Positions 34,799-45,092 of a stretch of DNA of 64,000 bases are shown piece by piece (within the stretch, counting starts at the first letter, position 1; every line of letters starts with the position of its first letter). The position numbers were made by a program, and so were the translations under genes. The notes below the pieces were generated by a model, which had not been told where the DNA came from, did not search any database, and saw nothing but the letters and a program-made list of their open reading frames with translations. The stretch spans positions 1,944,624 through 2,008,623 of the forward strand of contig NZ_JAENHL010000008.1 in NCBI RefSeq assembly GCF_016595235.1. The letters are read 5' to 3'. The DNA comes from Taklimakanibacter albus (GTDB lineage: Bacteria; Pseudomonadota; Alphaproteobacteria; Rhizobiales; Aestuariivirgaceae).

Positions 34799-35943
34799 CG
34801 CGACGGCCATTTCCATGGCGGCGCGGTGCGGTCCATGACGATCGTTTCGCCGAGCTGTTTCTCGAGCTGGACCAGCCAGCCGTCCGGATGCCGGTCGAGC
34901 GCCGCCACGAGCTGCGACGAATGCGACACGAGAATGATCTGGCAGCGCTCGGCCGCCTTGGTCACCAGACGCGCCAGCGGCGCGATGAGATCGGGATGCA
35001 GGCTCGCCTCCGGCTCGTTGAGGATCATCAGCTCGGGCGGGCGGGGCGACAGAAGTGCGGCGATCAGCAGAATATATCTGAGCGTGCCTTCGGAGAGCTC
35101 GGCGACGTTCAGCGGGCGCAAGAGCCCGTGCTGACTCATCTCCACCTCGAAACGGTCATTCACATCGAGGCTGGCGCCGTCGAAGGCGTCGGCGACGGCG
35201 TCGGCGAGCGCATCCCGGTCGCCGATCTCGATAATCGTCTGCAATGCCGCGCCGATGTCGCTGCCGTCTCCGGCGAGGATAGGCGTCAAGGTGCCGACCT
35301 GCGGCCGGCGCGCTGGCGCCTCACGGTCGGTGCGCAGATTGTCGTAGAAGCGCCATTGCCGCATGCGCTCGCGCAGCAGAAGCAGCTCCCAGCCGTCGAG
35401 CGGATCGGCGCGATGGGTCATCACGCTGTCGAAATGCGACAGATGTTCGGCGCAGTCGCGCCAGGTACCGGATTTGCTTTCGCGCAAGCGGGAGTGGGCG
35501 CCGTGGCGCTCGGCGATGACATTGGCGCGGCCGAGAAGCTCGCCGGTCCACACCGCCTCGACCTTGATGACGGGATCGAGCGCAAAACGTGAGGTCGATG
35601 GCGGCGGCAAGCCGAGATCAATGGCGTAGCCGTAATCCTCCGAAGAGAAGCCGAGCTGGAGGCTGATCGGACCTCCGCGGCGCGTGCCCTGGACCGGATG
35701 CCGGCCGGTCTTCATCTCGCGGCTGAATTTTTCAGGCCCCGCCCAAAGCGTCGAGGACAGGCCACCCTCGGCGGCGAGCGAGGCGATCACGCGGCCTTGC
35801 GCGACATCCGACAACAAACGCAAGGCGCGATAGAGGCTCGATTTGCCGCTGCCATTGGCACCGGTGACGATGTTCAGCCGGCCGAGCGCCAGCGTGACGT
35901 CACGCAGCGAGCGGTACCCGGATATGGCAAGCCGCGTGATCAT
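34795..35943 (-). CDS. AAA_21-type ATPase (SMC/OLD-like, no nuclease domain)
   Basis: This 382-residue protein is a predicted ABC/SMC-like ATPase. It has N-terminal Walker A VTGANGSGKSSLYRAL, a central arm region with Arg-rich segments (about residues 150-230), and a signature-like ELSEGTLRYILL. Walker B with D-loop is LMILNEPEASLHPDL, and the switch ILVSHSSQL lies near residue 345. No TOPRIM nuclease domain is attached, so it is not a complete OLD nuclease. It is translationally coupled to the small phosphatase-like gene. The biological role of this pair is not established. DNA-linked or stress-related functions are possible but not shown. Confidence 0.85.
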   Translation of the reverse strand: MITRLAISGYRSLRDVTLALGRLNIVTGANGSGKSSLYRALRLLSDVAQGRVIASLAAEGGLSSTLWAGPEKFSREMKTGRHPVQGTRRGGPISLQLGFSSEDYGYAIDLGLPPPSTSRFALDPVIKVEAVWTGELLGRANVIAERHGAHSRLRESKSGTWRDCAEHLSHFDSVMTHRADPLDGWELLLLRERMRQWRFYDNLRTDREAPARRPQVGTLTPILAGDGSDIGAALQTIIEIGDRDALADAVADAFDGASLDVNDRFEVEMSQHGLLRPLNVAELSEGTLRYILLIAALLSPRPPELMILNEPEASLHPDLIAPLARLVTKAAERCQIILVSHSSQLVAALDRHPDGWLVQLEKQLGETIVMDRTAPPWKWPSR

Positions 35944-35983
35944 GCTCGTGGCAGATTATAAACAGGTGCCGGCGACCTGCCAA

Positions 35984-36940
35984 TCACGAGCTGCCGATGA
36001 AGATACCGGTGAGGAAGACCAGGGCGCCGCCGACCGCCACCTGGAAGGCGGCACGCAGGAACGGCGTGTCCATGTATTTCCAGCGGATCCAGGAAATCGC
36101 CCACAGCTCGAAGAACACCACGATCATGGCGACGACGGTGGCGGTCCAGAAATCCGGGATGAGATAGGGCAAGGCATGGCCGAGGCCGCCCAGCGTCGTC
36201 ATGAACCCGGAAGCAAGGCCGCGGATCAAAGGCCGGCCGCGGCCGGAGAGCTTGCCGTCGTCGGACAGCGCCTCGGCAAGGCCCATCGAGATGCCGGCGC
36301 CCAGAGAGGCGGCAAGGCCGACGAGGAAGGTCTCCCAGGTATTGTGGGTCGCGAAGGCCGCGGCGAAAAGCGGGGCCAGGGTCGAGACGGACCCGTCCAT
36401 CAGGCCGACCAGGCCCGGCTGGATCACCTGGAGGAGGAACAATTTCTGCTTCGCATCGGCCTCATCGAGCCTGGCATCAGGGGTCAGATGCTTGAGGCCG
36501 AGCCGGTCGGCGAGCGAGGTATGCTCCTTCTCGGCCAGAGCGAGCTCGGTCAGGAGTTTCTGGATGGCCGGATCCTGCGCCTGTTCCGCCGCCTTGGTGT
36601 AGAAGCGCATGTTTTCGAGCTCCAGCACCTCGGCCCGCTGGCGCATGGTTTCGAGCGTCATCTGCTTTGACAGCCACACCGGGGGGTGGCGCACGAAGCC
36701 ACGGACGTCGCCGCGCCGGATGAGTGGGATGAAATCGCCGAATTTCTTCAGATAGGCGTCGGTCAGGGTGGCCTTGTGCGCCTGCTCTTCCTCGGCCATT
36801 TCGACGAAAACCTTCGCCGAGGCCGGGAATTTCTCCATCAGCGCGTGGGCGAAGGCCAGATAGGTACGGGAATCGTCCTCTTCGCTCGAAATCGCGAGCG
36901 CCAGGATCTCTTGTTCGGTGAGGTCGGCAAAGGCTTTCAT
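35984..36940 (-). CDS. mbfA: membrane-bound ferritin-like iron exporter MbfA
   Basis: This 318-residue protein fuses a ferritin/rubrerythrin-like diiron domain (about residues 1-155) to a VIT1/CCC1-type membrane domain (about 165-318). In the diiron domain, candidate ligands are Glu20, Glu52 and His55 in [10 protein letters not shown], and Glu/His in [13 protein letters not shown] and EKEHTSLAD. The membrane domain carries [20 protein letters not shown] and [11 protein letters not shown]. In Agrobacterium and Bradyrhizobium MbfA exports iron and protects against iron and peroxide stress, and is repressed by Irr under low iron. A clear Irr-type box lies immediately upstream. No ribosome binding site is evident between box and ATG. 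Confidence 0.92.
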   Translation of the reverse strand: MKAFADLTEQEILALAISSEEDDSRTYLAFAHALMEKFPASAKVFVEMAEEEQAHKATLTDAYLKKFGDFIPLIRRGDVRGFVRHPPVWLSKQMTLETMRQRAEVLELENMRFYTKAAEQAQDPAIQKLLTELALAEKEHTSLADRLGLKHLTPDARLDEADAKQKLFLLQVIQPGLVGLMDGSVSTLAPLFAAAFATHNTWETFLVGLAASLGAGISMGLAEALSDDGKLSGRGRPLIRGLASGFMTTLGGLGHALPYLIPDFWTATVVAMIVVFFELWAISWIRWKYMDTPFLRAAFQVAVGGALVFLTGIFIGSS

Positions 36941-36947
36941 GTTTCTT

Positions 36948-36966
36948 GTTTAGAATAGCTCTAAAC
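36948..36966 (-). promoter_or_regulatory. iron control element (Irr box) upstream of mbfA
   Basis: The sequence GTTTAGA-ATAGC-TCTAAAC is a 7-bp-arm palindrome matching the ICE consensus TTTAGAA-TTCTAAA bound by Irr. Its near edge is 7 bp from the mbfA ATG, so Irr binding would block transcription start directly. Confidence 0.85.
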
Positions 36967-37031
36967 TACAATCCAGAGGGAAAGTACCAAGGCTTCGGCA
37001 GGTCCCGCCCGTCACGCTCTATCTTTTTGTT

Positions 37032-37051
37032 TGCGCATGATCTTTTCGGAA
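37032..37051. repeat. truncated rhizobial-type repeat upstream of lepA
   Basis: TGCGCATGATCTTTTCGGAA resembles one arm of the GCATGATC...TTTTCGG palindromes seen elsewhere. The mirrored arm is missing, so it is probably a decayed copy. Confidence 0.4.
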
Positions 37052-37124
37052 TGCCGGCGGCGGCCTGCGCGCGTTATGCGCGGCGCTTGACGGGGCGGGG
37101 TGCGCCTGCCATCAAGCCCTTCAA

Positions 37125-38927
<1,803 letters not shown>

Positions 38928-38994
38928 GGACAGCCGGGCCTATCGAACGCTCGATCGCGCTCTGTCGCCGCTGAACTGGAAGAAGCGCCAGCGG

Positions 38995-39504
38995 ATGAAG
39001 CAACATGTGCGGGCGCGCCTTGCACAGGCGGAACGTGACGCGCAAAGCGTCAGTTACTTTCAGCGTGAACTTTTCCGCAGCCTGGCTAACCTCGCCCGGC
39101 CCGCCAGTGAGCAGATTGCGTATCTTCAGCATATCTTCCGTTTCATGAAGATGAAACAGGAAGATGACTGGATCAGCGCGGAAGAGCTTGTACTGGAATA
39201 TGATGATTCGTTCAGAGGCGCGTGCGGCGACCCCGAGCGGGGAACGCTCGGTTGGCGGCACGCGCTTGGCCTGACGCCGGAGCAGATCGAGGCCTTGACC
39301 AGGCTCGACGACAAATTTGATGAGATACGAGGAGAAGAGAGCGCCGAATCGTGGACGGGTCTCGCGCTCAAGCGGGAACCGTTTTGGCGAGAGGTTCGAG
39401 AGATGGCCATCGAATGCCTGAACCTGCTGGAAGGGCGACAATGGTCCCTGGATCCGGCCCTAAATTCGAACCATTCAGATGCGATGGAACCGGCGAGACA
39501 GTAG
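38995..39504 (+). CDS. protein of unknown function
   Basis: This 169-residue protein reads from the ATG at 38995; earlier non-ATG starts would overlap the lepA end. It is mostly helical in character, with basic N-terminus MKQHVRARLAQAERDAQSV. A middle segment runs QIAYLQHIFRFMKMKQEDDW, and the second half is acidic (LTRLDDKFDEIRGEESAESW). There is no signal peptide, membrane segment or recognised motif. Codon usage seems slightly less GC-biased than its neighbours by eye. The transglycosylase gene begins 3 nt after its stop, suggesting co-transcription. Confidence 0.6.
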   Translation: MKQHVRARLAQAERDAQSVSYFQRELFRSLANLARPASEQIAYLQHIFRFMKMKQEDDWISAEELVLEYDDSFRGACGDPERGTLGWRHALGLTPEQIEALTRLDDKFDEIRGEESAESWTGLALKREPFWREVREMAIECLNLLEGRQWSLDPALNSNHSDAMEPARQ

Positions 39505-39507
39505 GCA

Positions 39508-40173
39508 ATGGCGCGCGCAATCCTCGTAATCATGTCCGGCCTGGCCTTCCTCGTGAGCGCAGGGATGGCCTCGGCGCGCCCGCCGCTCGAGGAGACCTCC
39601 AGCGGCAAGGTGCTCTATCAGCGCATCGGCAAGGCGGAAGCGCAGCGCAACCAGATCCCCTTCGCGATTGTTGATGCTGTGATGCGAGTCGAAAGCGGCT
39701 ATGATCCGGGAGCGGTCGGCGATGTCGGCGAAGTGGGCCTCATGCAGATCCTGCCTTCAACCGCCGACATGCTGGGTTTCAAGGGCAGCCGCGAGGCGCT
39801 GGCCAAGCCTGAAAACAACATCGCCTATGGCACGGAATATCTGGCAGGGGCATGGCGCCTCTCCAACAAGGACATCTGCACCACGGTGATGAAATACCGC
39901 GCCGGCCATGGCGAGACGCGGTTCTCGGTCAAGTCGGTCGACTATTGCAAAAGAGTGCGCCAGCACCTCGTGGCGATCGGCTATCCGGTGACCGGCGATG
40001 TGCCGAAGGCGACTTTCGGCTTCAACGCTGGCAGTTCCGGCTCGGTGCGGGTCAAAGGCCGCGTCCGGGTCAGGCTCGGCGGCAGCAGCGGCTGCTTCAC
40101 CCGCGTGATCCAGCCCGGACGCAATTTCGGCAAATGCATCTCGCGCGCCGCGCTCAAGGGCCTGCTGAAATAA
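39508..40173 (+). CDS. lytic transglycosylase (SLT domain)
   Basis: This 221-residue periplasmic enzyme has a Sec signal peptide (hydrophobic residues 4-20, cleavage near ASA at about 23). A family 1 SLT domain at about residues 38-150 carries the catalytic Glu62 in VMRVESGYDP. The conserved GLMQILPSTADMLGF and a NIAYGTEYLAGAW segment follow. It cleaves glycan strands of peptidoglycan to anhydro-muropeptides. The C-terminal ~60 residues are basic, with Cys residues in SGCFTRVIQPGRNFGKCISR, and do not match a known wall-binding domain. The two C-terminal Cys could form a disulfide in the periplasm. Confidence 0.88.
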   Translation: MARAILVIMSGLAFLVSAGMASARPPLEETSSGKVLYQRIGKAEAQRNQIPFAIVDAVMRVESGYDPGAVGDVGEVGLMQILPSTADMLGFKGSREALAKPENNIAYGTEYLAGAWRLSNKDICTTVMKYRAGHGETRFSVKSVDYCKRVRQHLVAIGYPVTGDVPKATFGFNAGSSGSVRVKGRVRVRLGGSSGCFTRVIQPGRNFGKCISRAALKGLLK

Positions 40174-40237
40174 ATCTATCGTGTTCGAATTGCAGCAGGC
40201 TGGTTTCGATCCTTGTTTCGGATTAGGATCGAAACTC

Positions 40238-40681
40238 ATGGGCGCCAAGACTCTCTTCAAAATTCCGCAATACAGGCTGGGCAGCGATGGCCAGCCGTTC
40301 GAGGCGGTCGGCAGCATGCCCGATTTACGTGTTGCCCAGCCGGCGGCGGTCTTCACCTGCGGCTCGTATCTTCTCCTGCTGCTCAAGGACCCGCCAACCG
40401 TGGTCCAGTCGAGGACCGGCCGGCCCGGCATGATCAGCTATCCCTTCTCGCTCGCCGTACTCGACACCGAAAAGCAGCGGGTGGTCAGGTTCATCAGCCT
40501 GGAAGAGAGCCTCACTGGCAGCCGCATGCTGGGTATTTTTGACTGCGCCGGCTCACGTTCGAATCTGGGGAATGCAGACCTGATGACGCAGGACGAGTTT
40601 CTTGACCTCGCCACCAGGCTGTTCCGCGAGGAGACGGACTGCTCCGCCCCGCTGCTGCGTGTCGGCGAATACCTTTCCTGA
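40238..40681 (+). CDS. protein of unknown function
   Basis: This 147-residue protein reads from an ATG with AGGA about 10 nt upstream; a GTG 19 codons earlier is the alternative. It shows alternating hydrophobic stretches (AAVFTCGSYLLLLLKDPP, SYPFSLAVLDTEKQRVVRFI) suggestive of a beta-rich soluble fold, and an acidic C-terminal helix (DEFLDLATRLFREETDC). No known motif is recognised and no signal peptide is evident. It follows the transglycosylase gene by 64 nt and is convergent with the saccharopine-dehydrogenase-like gene. Confidence 0.6.
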   Translation: MGAKTLFKIPQYRLGSDGQPFEAVGSMPDLRVAQPAAVFTCGSYLLLLLKDPPTVVQSRTGRPGMISYPFSLAVLDTEKQRVVRFISLEESLTGSRMLGIFDCAGSRSNLGNADLMTQDEFLDLATRLFREETDCSAPLLRVGEYLS

Positions 40682-40690
40682 TGCCGTGCG

Positions 40691-41677
40691 CTACACCTCG
40701 ATACGCATGCCGAATTCCTTCAATCGCGCGATGAGATGCTCAGGCGCGATCAACTGGTCGGGAAAATAGAGACCCGGCGCCGGCGGATCCTTGCCGTCAA
40801 GCCCGGCGAGACGTTCGAGCGCTACCGCGATGCCCGCTGCCGTGACCGGCGCCTGGCCCTGCGGATGCGACAGAACATGACGGGCCTTGTGTGGCTTGCC
40901 GTTCTTCTCACCGTCGATCTCGATGATGATCTCGGCGACGACATCCGGTGACGATTCATCCGGCTGGCCAACTGCCAGATCGAAGCGCAGGTTTTTCGCC
41001 ATCGTCGACGCCGACAGGCTCAGAAGATCGAAGGGGGTATAGGGCGTGGCCCGCAATTCAACGCCGTCGCTCATGCGCACCACGCGTTTCTTGTCCTCTT
41101 CCGTGGTCCAGGTCCATTTGCCGTCCTTGAGATAAGTGCTCTGCGGTGCCGCCATCAGCAAGCGGTCGAAATCGGCGGAAGCGGCAGGCCCGCCCATATC
41201 GCGCGGATCGAGCACGGCGGAAATCGTGACGCCGTCGATGCGGTCGAAGTCCCTGGCGAAATGGAGCGCCGGCAGCAGAGCGGCGCCGGCAAGCCAGGTG
41301 CTGTTGAAGAGAATGGCCGAGGCATTGGGGCGATGCATGTAAAGCGCCGTTTCCGGCCCTATCTCATAGGCGCCGGTCGAGACGCCGACATAGGCGGCAC
41401 CCGTCGCTTGCGCGTAACGCATCGAGTTGAGTGTGTGATCCTTGACGAACATGGCGATGGCCGAGAAGCGGCGGCTCGGATCGAGGCCCAGATCGCGCCG
41501 GTCGAGATCGATGGCCACGGCATCGGCGTTCCCGAGCGTCGCGGCAACGGCTTCTGCCTTCTGCAGATCGCGGCCGCCGATGGTGATCGGCGTATCCGGA
41601 TAGAGCTTGCGCAAGGCGCGTGCGGTCTGGGCGCCGACGAAGCCTGAGCCGCCGATGATGAGGAGGGATTTGGTCAT
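40691..41677 (-). CDS. saccharopine dehydrogenase-like NAD(P)-binding protein
   Basis: This 328-residue protein starts at an ATG preceded by AAGGAGCATCAC, where AAGGAG is the ribosome binding site. It has the N-terminal Rossmann motif LIIGGSGFVGAQTARALRK. A saccharopine-dehydrogenase-type fold follows (ITIGGRDLQKAEAVAATLGN, ATGAAYVGVSTGAYEIGPE). Members act on varied substrates, so the reaction cannot be assigned. It lies 19 nt downstream of the CurA-like reductase gene on the same strand. The two form a likely operon driven from the TetR-controlled intergenic region, suggesting a shared detoxification or catabolic role. Confidence 0.83.
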   Translation of the reverse strand: MTKSLLIIGGSGFVGAQTARALRKLYPDTPITIGGRDLQKAEAVAATLGNADAVAIDLDRRDLGLDPSRRFSAIAMFVKDHTLNSMRYAQATGAAYVGVSTGAYEIGPETALYMHRPNASAILFNSTWLAGAALLPALHFARDFDRIDGVTISAVLDPRDMGGPAASADFDRLLMAAPQSTYLKDGKWTWTTEEDKKRVVRMSDGVELRATPYTPFDLLSLSASTMAKNLRFDLAVGQPDESSPDVVAEIIIEIDGEKNGKPHKARHVLSHPQGQAPVTAAGIAVALERLAGLDGKDPPAPGLYFPDQLIAPEHLIARLKEFGMRIEV

Positions 41678-41696
41678 GATGTGATGCTCCTTAATC

Positions 41697-42695
41697 TCAA
41701 CCGAGCTTGACCAGCATCTTGCCGGCATTGGCGCCGGCGAAGATGTCGAGGAAAGCCTGGGGGGAATTTTCGAGACCTTCGACGACCGTCTCCTTCCATT
41801 TGATGCGGCCGTCGGTGATCCATTGCTTCATGTCGCGCTGGAAGTCGGGCCAGAGATCGAGATGGTTGGAGGCGATGAAGCCCTGGAGCTTCAGGCTCTT
41901 TTCGATGACGGCATAGATGTTGCGGGGGCCTATCGGCTCGCCATTATATTGGGCGATCATGCCGCACAGGGTGAAGCGCGCGAAGTCATTGGCATTGGCG
42001 ATCGCCGCTTCGAGATGATCACCGCCGACATTGTCGAAATAGATGTCGATGCCTCTGGGCGCTGCCTTAGCCAAGGCAGCGGTGATGTCCTTCTCGGTCT
42101 TGTAGTTGATCACTTGATCGACACCCGCTTCCTTGAGCAGCCAATCGATCTTGTCCGGCGAACCAGCGGAGGCGATCACGTGATTGCCCTTGATCCTGGC
42201 GATCTGGGCGACGAGCGAGCCGACCGCACCCGCCGCGGCCGACACGAAGACAGTCTCGCCGGGCCTCGGCTCGCCCAAGCGCAGGAAGCCGGCATAGGCA
42301 GCGAGCCCAGGAAAGCCGAGCGGGCCCAGATAGGCCTGCAAGGGGAAGGCTGGATCGACCACCGCGGCGCCCGCCGCGTCGATGAGCGCCAGGTCGCGCC
42401 AGCCGGCAAAGTGGCTGACCGTGTCGCCCGGCTTGAAGGCGGGATCGCGGCTTTCCTCGACGATGCCGACTGCCGCCCCTTCCATCACCTCGTTCAGCGC
42501 GAAAGGCGGGATGAAGCTTTTCTTCTCGGTCATGCGGCCGCGCATATAGGGATCGACCGAGATCCATTGGTTGCGGACCAGGAGCTGGCCGGACACCGGT
42601 TCGGCAAGCTGGCGTTCGGCCAGCCGGAAGCTGTCAGGCCCCGGCAGACCTGTGGGACGTTTCACCAGATGAATTTCGCGGGCAATTTTGGGCAT
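41697..42695 (-). CDS. NADPH-dependent zinc-free MDR family reductase (CurA-like)
   Basis: This 332-residue protein starts at the ATG at 42695, which has a textbook AGGAGG. The MDR fold is evident, with VDPYMRGRM and GWRDLALIDAAGAAVVDP in the N-domain. The cofactor motif is SAAAGAVGSLVAQIARIKGN, with YFDNVGGDHLEAAI in the Rossmann part. The structural and catalytic zinc Cys residues of alcohol dehydrogenases are absent, as in CurA/leukotriene B4 dehydrogenase-type double-bond reductases. Likely substrates are alpha,beta-unsaturated carbonyls. It diverges from a TetR regulator across a 116-bp region with a strong palindrome. Confidence 0.9.
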   Translation of the reverse strand: MPKIAREIHLVKRPTGLPGPDSFRLAERQLAEPVSGQLLVRNQWISVDPYMRGRMTEKKSFIPPFALNEVMEGAAVGIVEESRDPAFKPGDTVSHFAGWRDLALIDAAGAAVVDPAFPLQAYLGPLGFPGLAAYAGFLRLGEPRPGETVFVSAAAGAVGSLVAQIARIKGNHVIASAGSPDKIDWLLKEAGVDQVINYKTEKDITAALAKAAPRGIDIYFDNVGGDHLEAAIANANDFARFTLCGMIAQYNGEPIGPRNIYAVIEKSLKLQGFIASNHLDLWPDFQRDMKQWITDGRIKWKETVVEGLENSPQAFLDIFAGANAGKMLVKLG

Positions 42696-42744
42696 AAGGG
42701 TCCTCCTGCCCGGAAACCCTCTGTTTTCCGGGTTGATTTTCATG

Positions 42745-42771
42745 TTACAGATAGTAAGTTACTAGTTGTAA
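42745..42771. promoter_or_regulatory. TetR-type operator between reductase and regulator genes
   Basis: A 27-bp palindrome is centred on G42758. TAGTAA and TTACTA flank the centre, and TTACA and TGTAA lie outside, with only two mismatched positions per arm. It sits midway between two divergent start codons, so bound repressor could control both genes. Confidence 0.75.
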
Positions 42772-42811
42772 TATGTGAGGGCAGGCGGACCTGTCAAGGA
42801 GGGCAGAGAGC

Positions 42812-43399
42812 TTGGTGCAAAAATTATCGAATGCCGACCGGCGGGCGCAGCTGCTCGAGACCGCACATGCGATCGTGCGCGAGCAAGGCACTGACGCGTT
42901 GACACTGGGCGCGCTGGCCGAGCGCGCCGGGGTGAGCAAGCCCATCGCCTATCGCCATTTCGAAACGCGCTCCGGCCTGATGACGGCGCTCTACAAGGAG
43001 ATCAACGAGCGCCAGAGCATCGCCCTCGATGAGGCGCTGCAACACACGCCGAAACGGCTCGCCGATGTCGCGCGGGTGGTCGCCACCGCCTATATGGACT
43101 GCGTCATCGCGGTCGGAGCGGAATTCCACGCCATCGCCGCGGCGCAGAAGGGTGATGCGCAAATGGGCGCCTATCAGCGCGAGCTCATCGAGCACTATGC
43201 CGAGTCCTATTGCGCGGTAATGGCGCCGCTGACGTCGCTGCCTGAGGACACGGTGCGGCGGCGCGCCTTCGGCATCTTGGGTGCGGCCGATGCACTGTCG
43301 GTCGAGATGGTGCGCGGCGCCATCAGCAAGGAGCAAGCCGCCAACGATCTGGCGACGCTCATCATCAGCTGGCTTTCGCCTGAGAGAAAGCCAGGCTGA
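42812..43399 (+). CDS. TetR family transcriptional regulator
   Basis: This 195-residue protein has an N-terminal TetR helix-turn-helix at about residues 10-55 (LLETAHAIVREQGTDALTLG followed by ALAERAGVSKPIAYRHFETR). A helical ligand-binding domain follows. It starts at TTG 42812, or GTG one codon later, behind AAGGAGG. It is the natural repressor for the divergent CurA-like and saccharopine-dehydrogenase-like genes through the palindrome in between, a common local arrangement. Its ligand is unknown. The 3' end overlaps the convergent EamA gene by 35 bp. Confidence 0.9.
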   Translation: MVQKLSNADRRAQLLETAHAIVREQGTDALTLGALAERAGVSKPIAYRHFETRSGLMTALYKEINERQSIALDEALQHTPKRLADVARVVATAYMDCVIAVGAEFHAIAAAQKGDAQMGAYQRELIEHYAESYCAVMAPLTSLPEDTVRRRAFGILGAADALSVEMVRGAISKEQAANDLATLIISWLSPERKPG

Positions 43400-44246
43400 A
43401 CACGGCGAGCAGCACGGCACCGATGCCAATGAGCTGATGGAGGCTCACCGTTTCACCCAGTATGACGAAGGCCAGCAGGACGGCGGTGACGGGCGCCATG
43501 GCGGTGAACAGGGCCGCCTCGCTGCCGGCGACACGCGCCAGGCCCGCATACCAGAGCAAATAGCCGCCGACCGTCGGCACGATGGCGTAATAGACGATCG
43601 CCCAGAGCGATGATGTGATCATGGGCGCCGTCCAAGGCGTTTCAAGGAGAGCCGGGACCAGCGCCACCATGAGGCCGATGCCGGTCATCAGCGTCGACTG
43701 CGCCAAAGGCTCGATCGGCACGCGCAGCCTCTTGTTGAGGAGGATGAACAGGCCTTCGCAGAGGATGGCGGCGAAGATCAATGCATTGCCTAGGAGCGAA
43801 GAGGATCCGGGCGCACCCGGCTCAAAGGCGATCACGAAAACGCCGCCTGCCGCGAGCGCAATGGCGAAGAGCACGGCTGGGCGCGGCCGTTCCCCTAAGA
43901 TGAAGATGGCGATCGCCGCCGAGACGACCGGCAAGGTGCCGATGATCACGCCGGCATTGGCGGCGGAGGTGTAGTTTAGCCCTAGGATCAACAGGGACGT
44001 GTAGAGCACGCTGCCCGCCGTCGCCTGCAGAAGCAGCAGAATACGATCACGGCGGTCCGGCCGCGGCCAGCGGCTGGCGGTCAGACGCATCAAAATGAGA
44101 AAGAAGGGAAGCGCCAGCGCCAGGCGTAAGGCGGTGGCGGTGAAAGGCGGCAGACCTGAGCCGGCGATCTTGCTGGCGATCACGGTGCTGCCGACCGTCG
44201 CCATGGCGGCGGTGAGAAGGATGTAACCTTGAAGCTTCTGAGACAT
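43365..44246 (-). CDS. DMT superfamily EamA-type transporter
   Basis: This 293-residue protein has ten hydrophobic helices in two EamA repeats. It starts at the ATG at 44246 (MSQKLQGYILLTAAMATVGS); in-frame sequence further upstream is Arg/Pro-rich and not membrane-like. Conserved features include LRLALALPFFLILM in helix 2 and LYTSLLILGLNYTSAANAGV. The second half has GETVSLHQLIGIGAVLLAV. The substrate is unknown. The AraC-type regulator gene lies 53 nt upstream on the same strand, a frequent regulator-exporter pairing in proteobacteria. Confidence 0.88.
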   Translation of the reverse strand: MSQKLQGYILLTAAMATVGSTVIASKIAGSGLPPFTATALRLALALPFFLILMRLTASRWPRPDRRDRILLLLQATAGSVLYTSLLILGLNYTSAANAGVIIGTLPVVSAAIAIFILGERPRPAVLFAIALAAGGVFVIAFEPGAPGSSSLLGNALIFAAILCEGLFILLNKRLRVPIEPLAQSTLMTGIGLMVALVPALLETPWTAPMITSSLWAIVYYAIVPTVGGYLLWYAGLARVAGSEAALFTAMAPVTAVLLAFVILGETVSLHQLIGIGAVLLAVFSLAFSQAKAS

Positions 44247-44299
44247 CGCCGCAAAAAACCCGATCCGGCCTTCGCGGTCTTGAACGAAATTGCAGGAGG

Positions 44300-45091
44300 T
44301 CAGTGCATGCCAGCGTAAAGGCCGGGCGATACGCCATAGGTCCGGACAAAAAGGCGCGTCATGTGACTCTGATCGGCGAAGCCCGCGGCTATTGCCGCCT
44401 CGGCGAGCGGCAAGCGCCCGGTGATCAGCCGGCGTGCCAGAGCGACACGGCGCTGCATCAGAAAAGCATGCGGCGTAAGGCCGGTCGCCTTGCAGAAGCC
44501 GCGCAGCAATTGGAATTTGCCGAGGCCGCATTCACGGGCGAGATCGTCCAGCGTGACGGGCAAGGCCGGATCGGCCTCGATCAGCTCACGCGCCTTGGCG
44601 ATGCCTTCCGGGACCGCCTCGCCGGTCCGTCGCGGACGCAAGGCGGCGAGCAGAATGAAGATCATCTCCTCGCGCTGAAGTTTTCCCGCCTCCCCTTCCG
44701 TCATGGCGGCATAAAGCGCGCGGAAGCGATGGACGATGCGCGCATCGGGGATCACCGGATCATGGAACTCGAAGATCTTCGTTCCGCCTTCGCTCATATC
44801 CGCGACCGCCCCGGCGATCACCTCCGGATCGAAATAGAGCATGCGCCAGGAGCGGCCGAGATCGCCGATGGGAATGCCGTCATGGACCTCGCCCGGATTG
44901 ACGGTGATGGCATCGCCCGGCCCCGCTTCCACCGGCCCGCGGCCGCTGGCCGACTTCTGGGCGCCCTGGTGGATGACGCCGATGCCGAACTGGTCATGGG
45001 TGTGGCGCGGAAAGACGTGACGCGTCGTCGCCTCGACGGCGTCGACGCCCTCGAAGCCCGATGGGCGCATGTTGAAGTCGCGGCGCGCCAT
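44300..45091 (-). CDS. AraC family regulator with cupin sensor domain
   Basis: This 263-residue protein has an N-terminal AraC-type cupin at about residues 10-100 (RHVFPRHTHDQFGIGVIHQG, EAGPGDAITVNPGEVHDG). Two C-terminal helix-turn-helix motifs lie at about 165-260 (LDDLARECGLGKFQLLRGFC, AEAAIAAGFADQSHMTRLFV). The ATG at 45091 sits 1 bp after the choV stop, but an alternative ATG at 45070 is possible. The preceding genes encode choline transport and the following gene a drug/metabolite exporter, which is the more typical target of this subfamily. Confidence 0.87.
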   Translation of the reverse strand: MARRDFNMRPSGFEGVDAVEATTRHVFPRHTHDQFGIGVIHQGAQKSASGRGPVEAGPGDAITVNPGEVHDGIPIGDLGRSWRMLYFDPEVIAGAVADMSEGGTKIFEFHDPVIPDARIVHRFRALYAAMTEGEAGKLQREEMIFILLAALRPRRTGEAVPEGIAKARELIEADPALPVTLDDLARECGLGKFQLLRGFCKATGLTPHAFLMQRRVALARRLITGRLPLAEAAIAAGFADQSHMTRLFVRTYGVSPGLYAGMH

Positions 45092-45092
45092 A

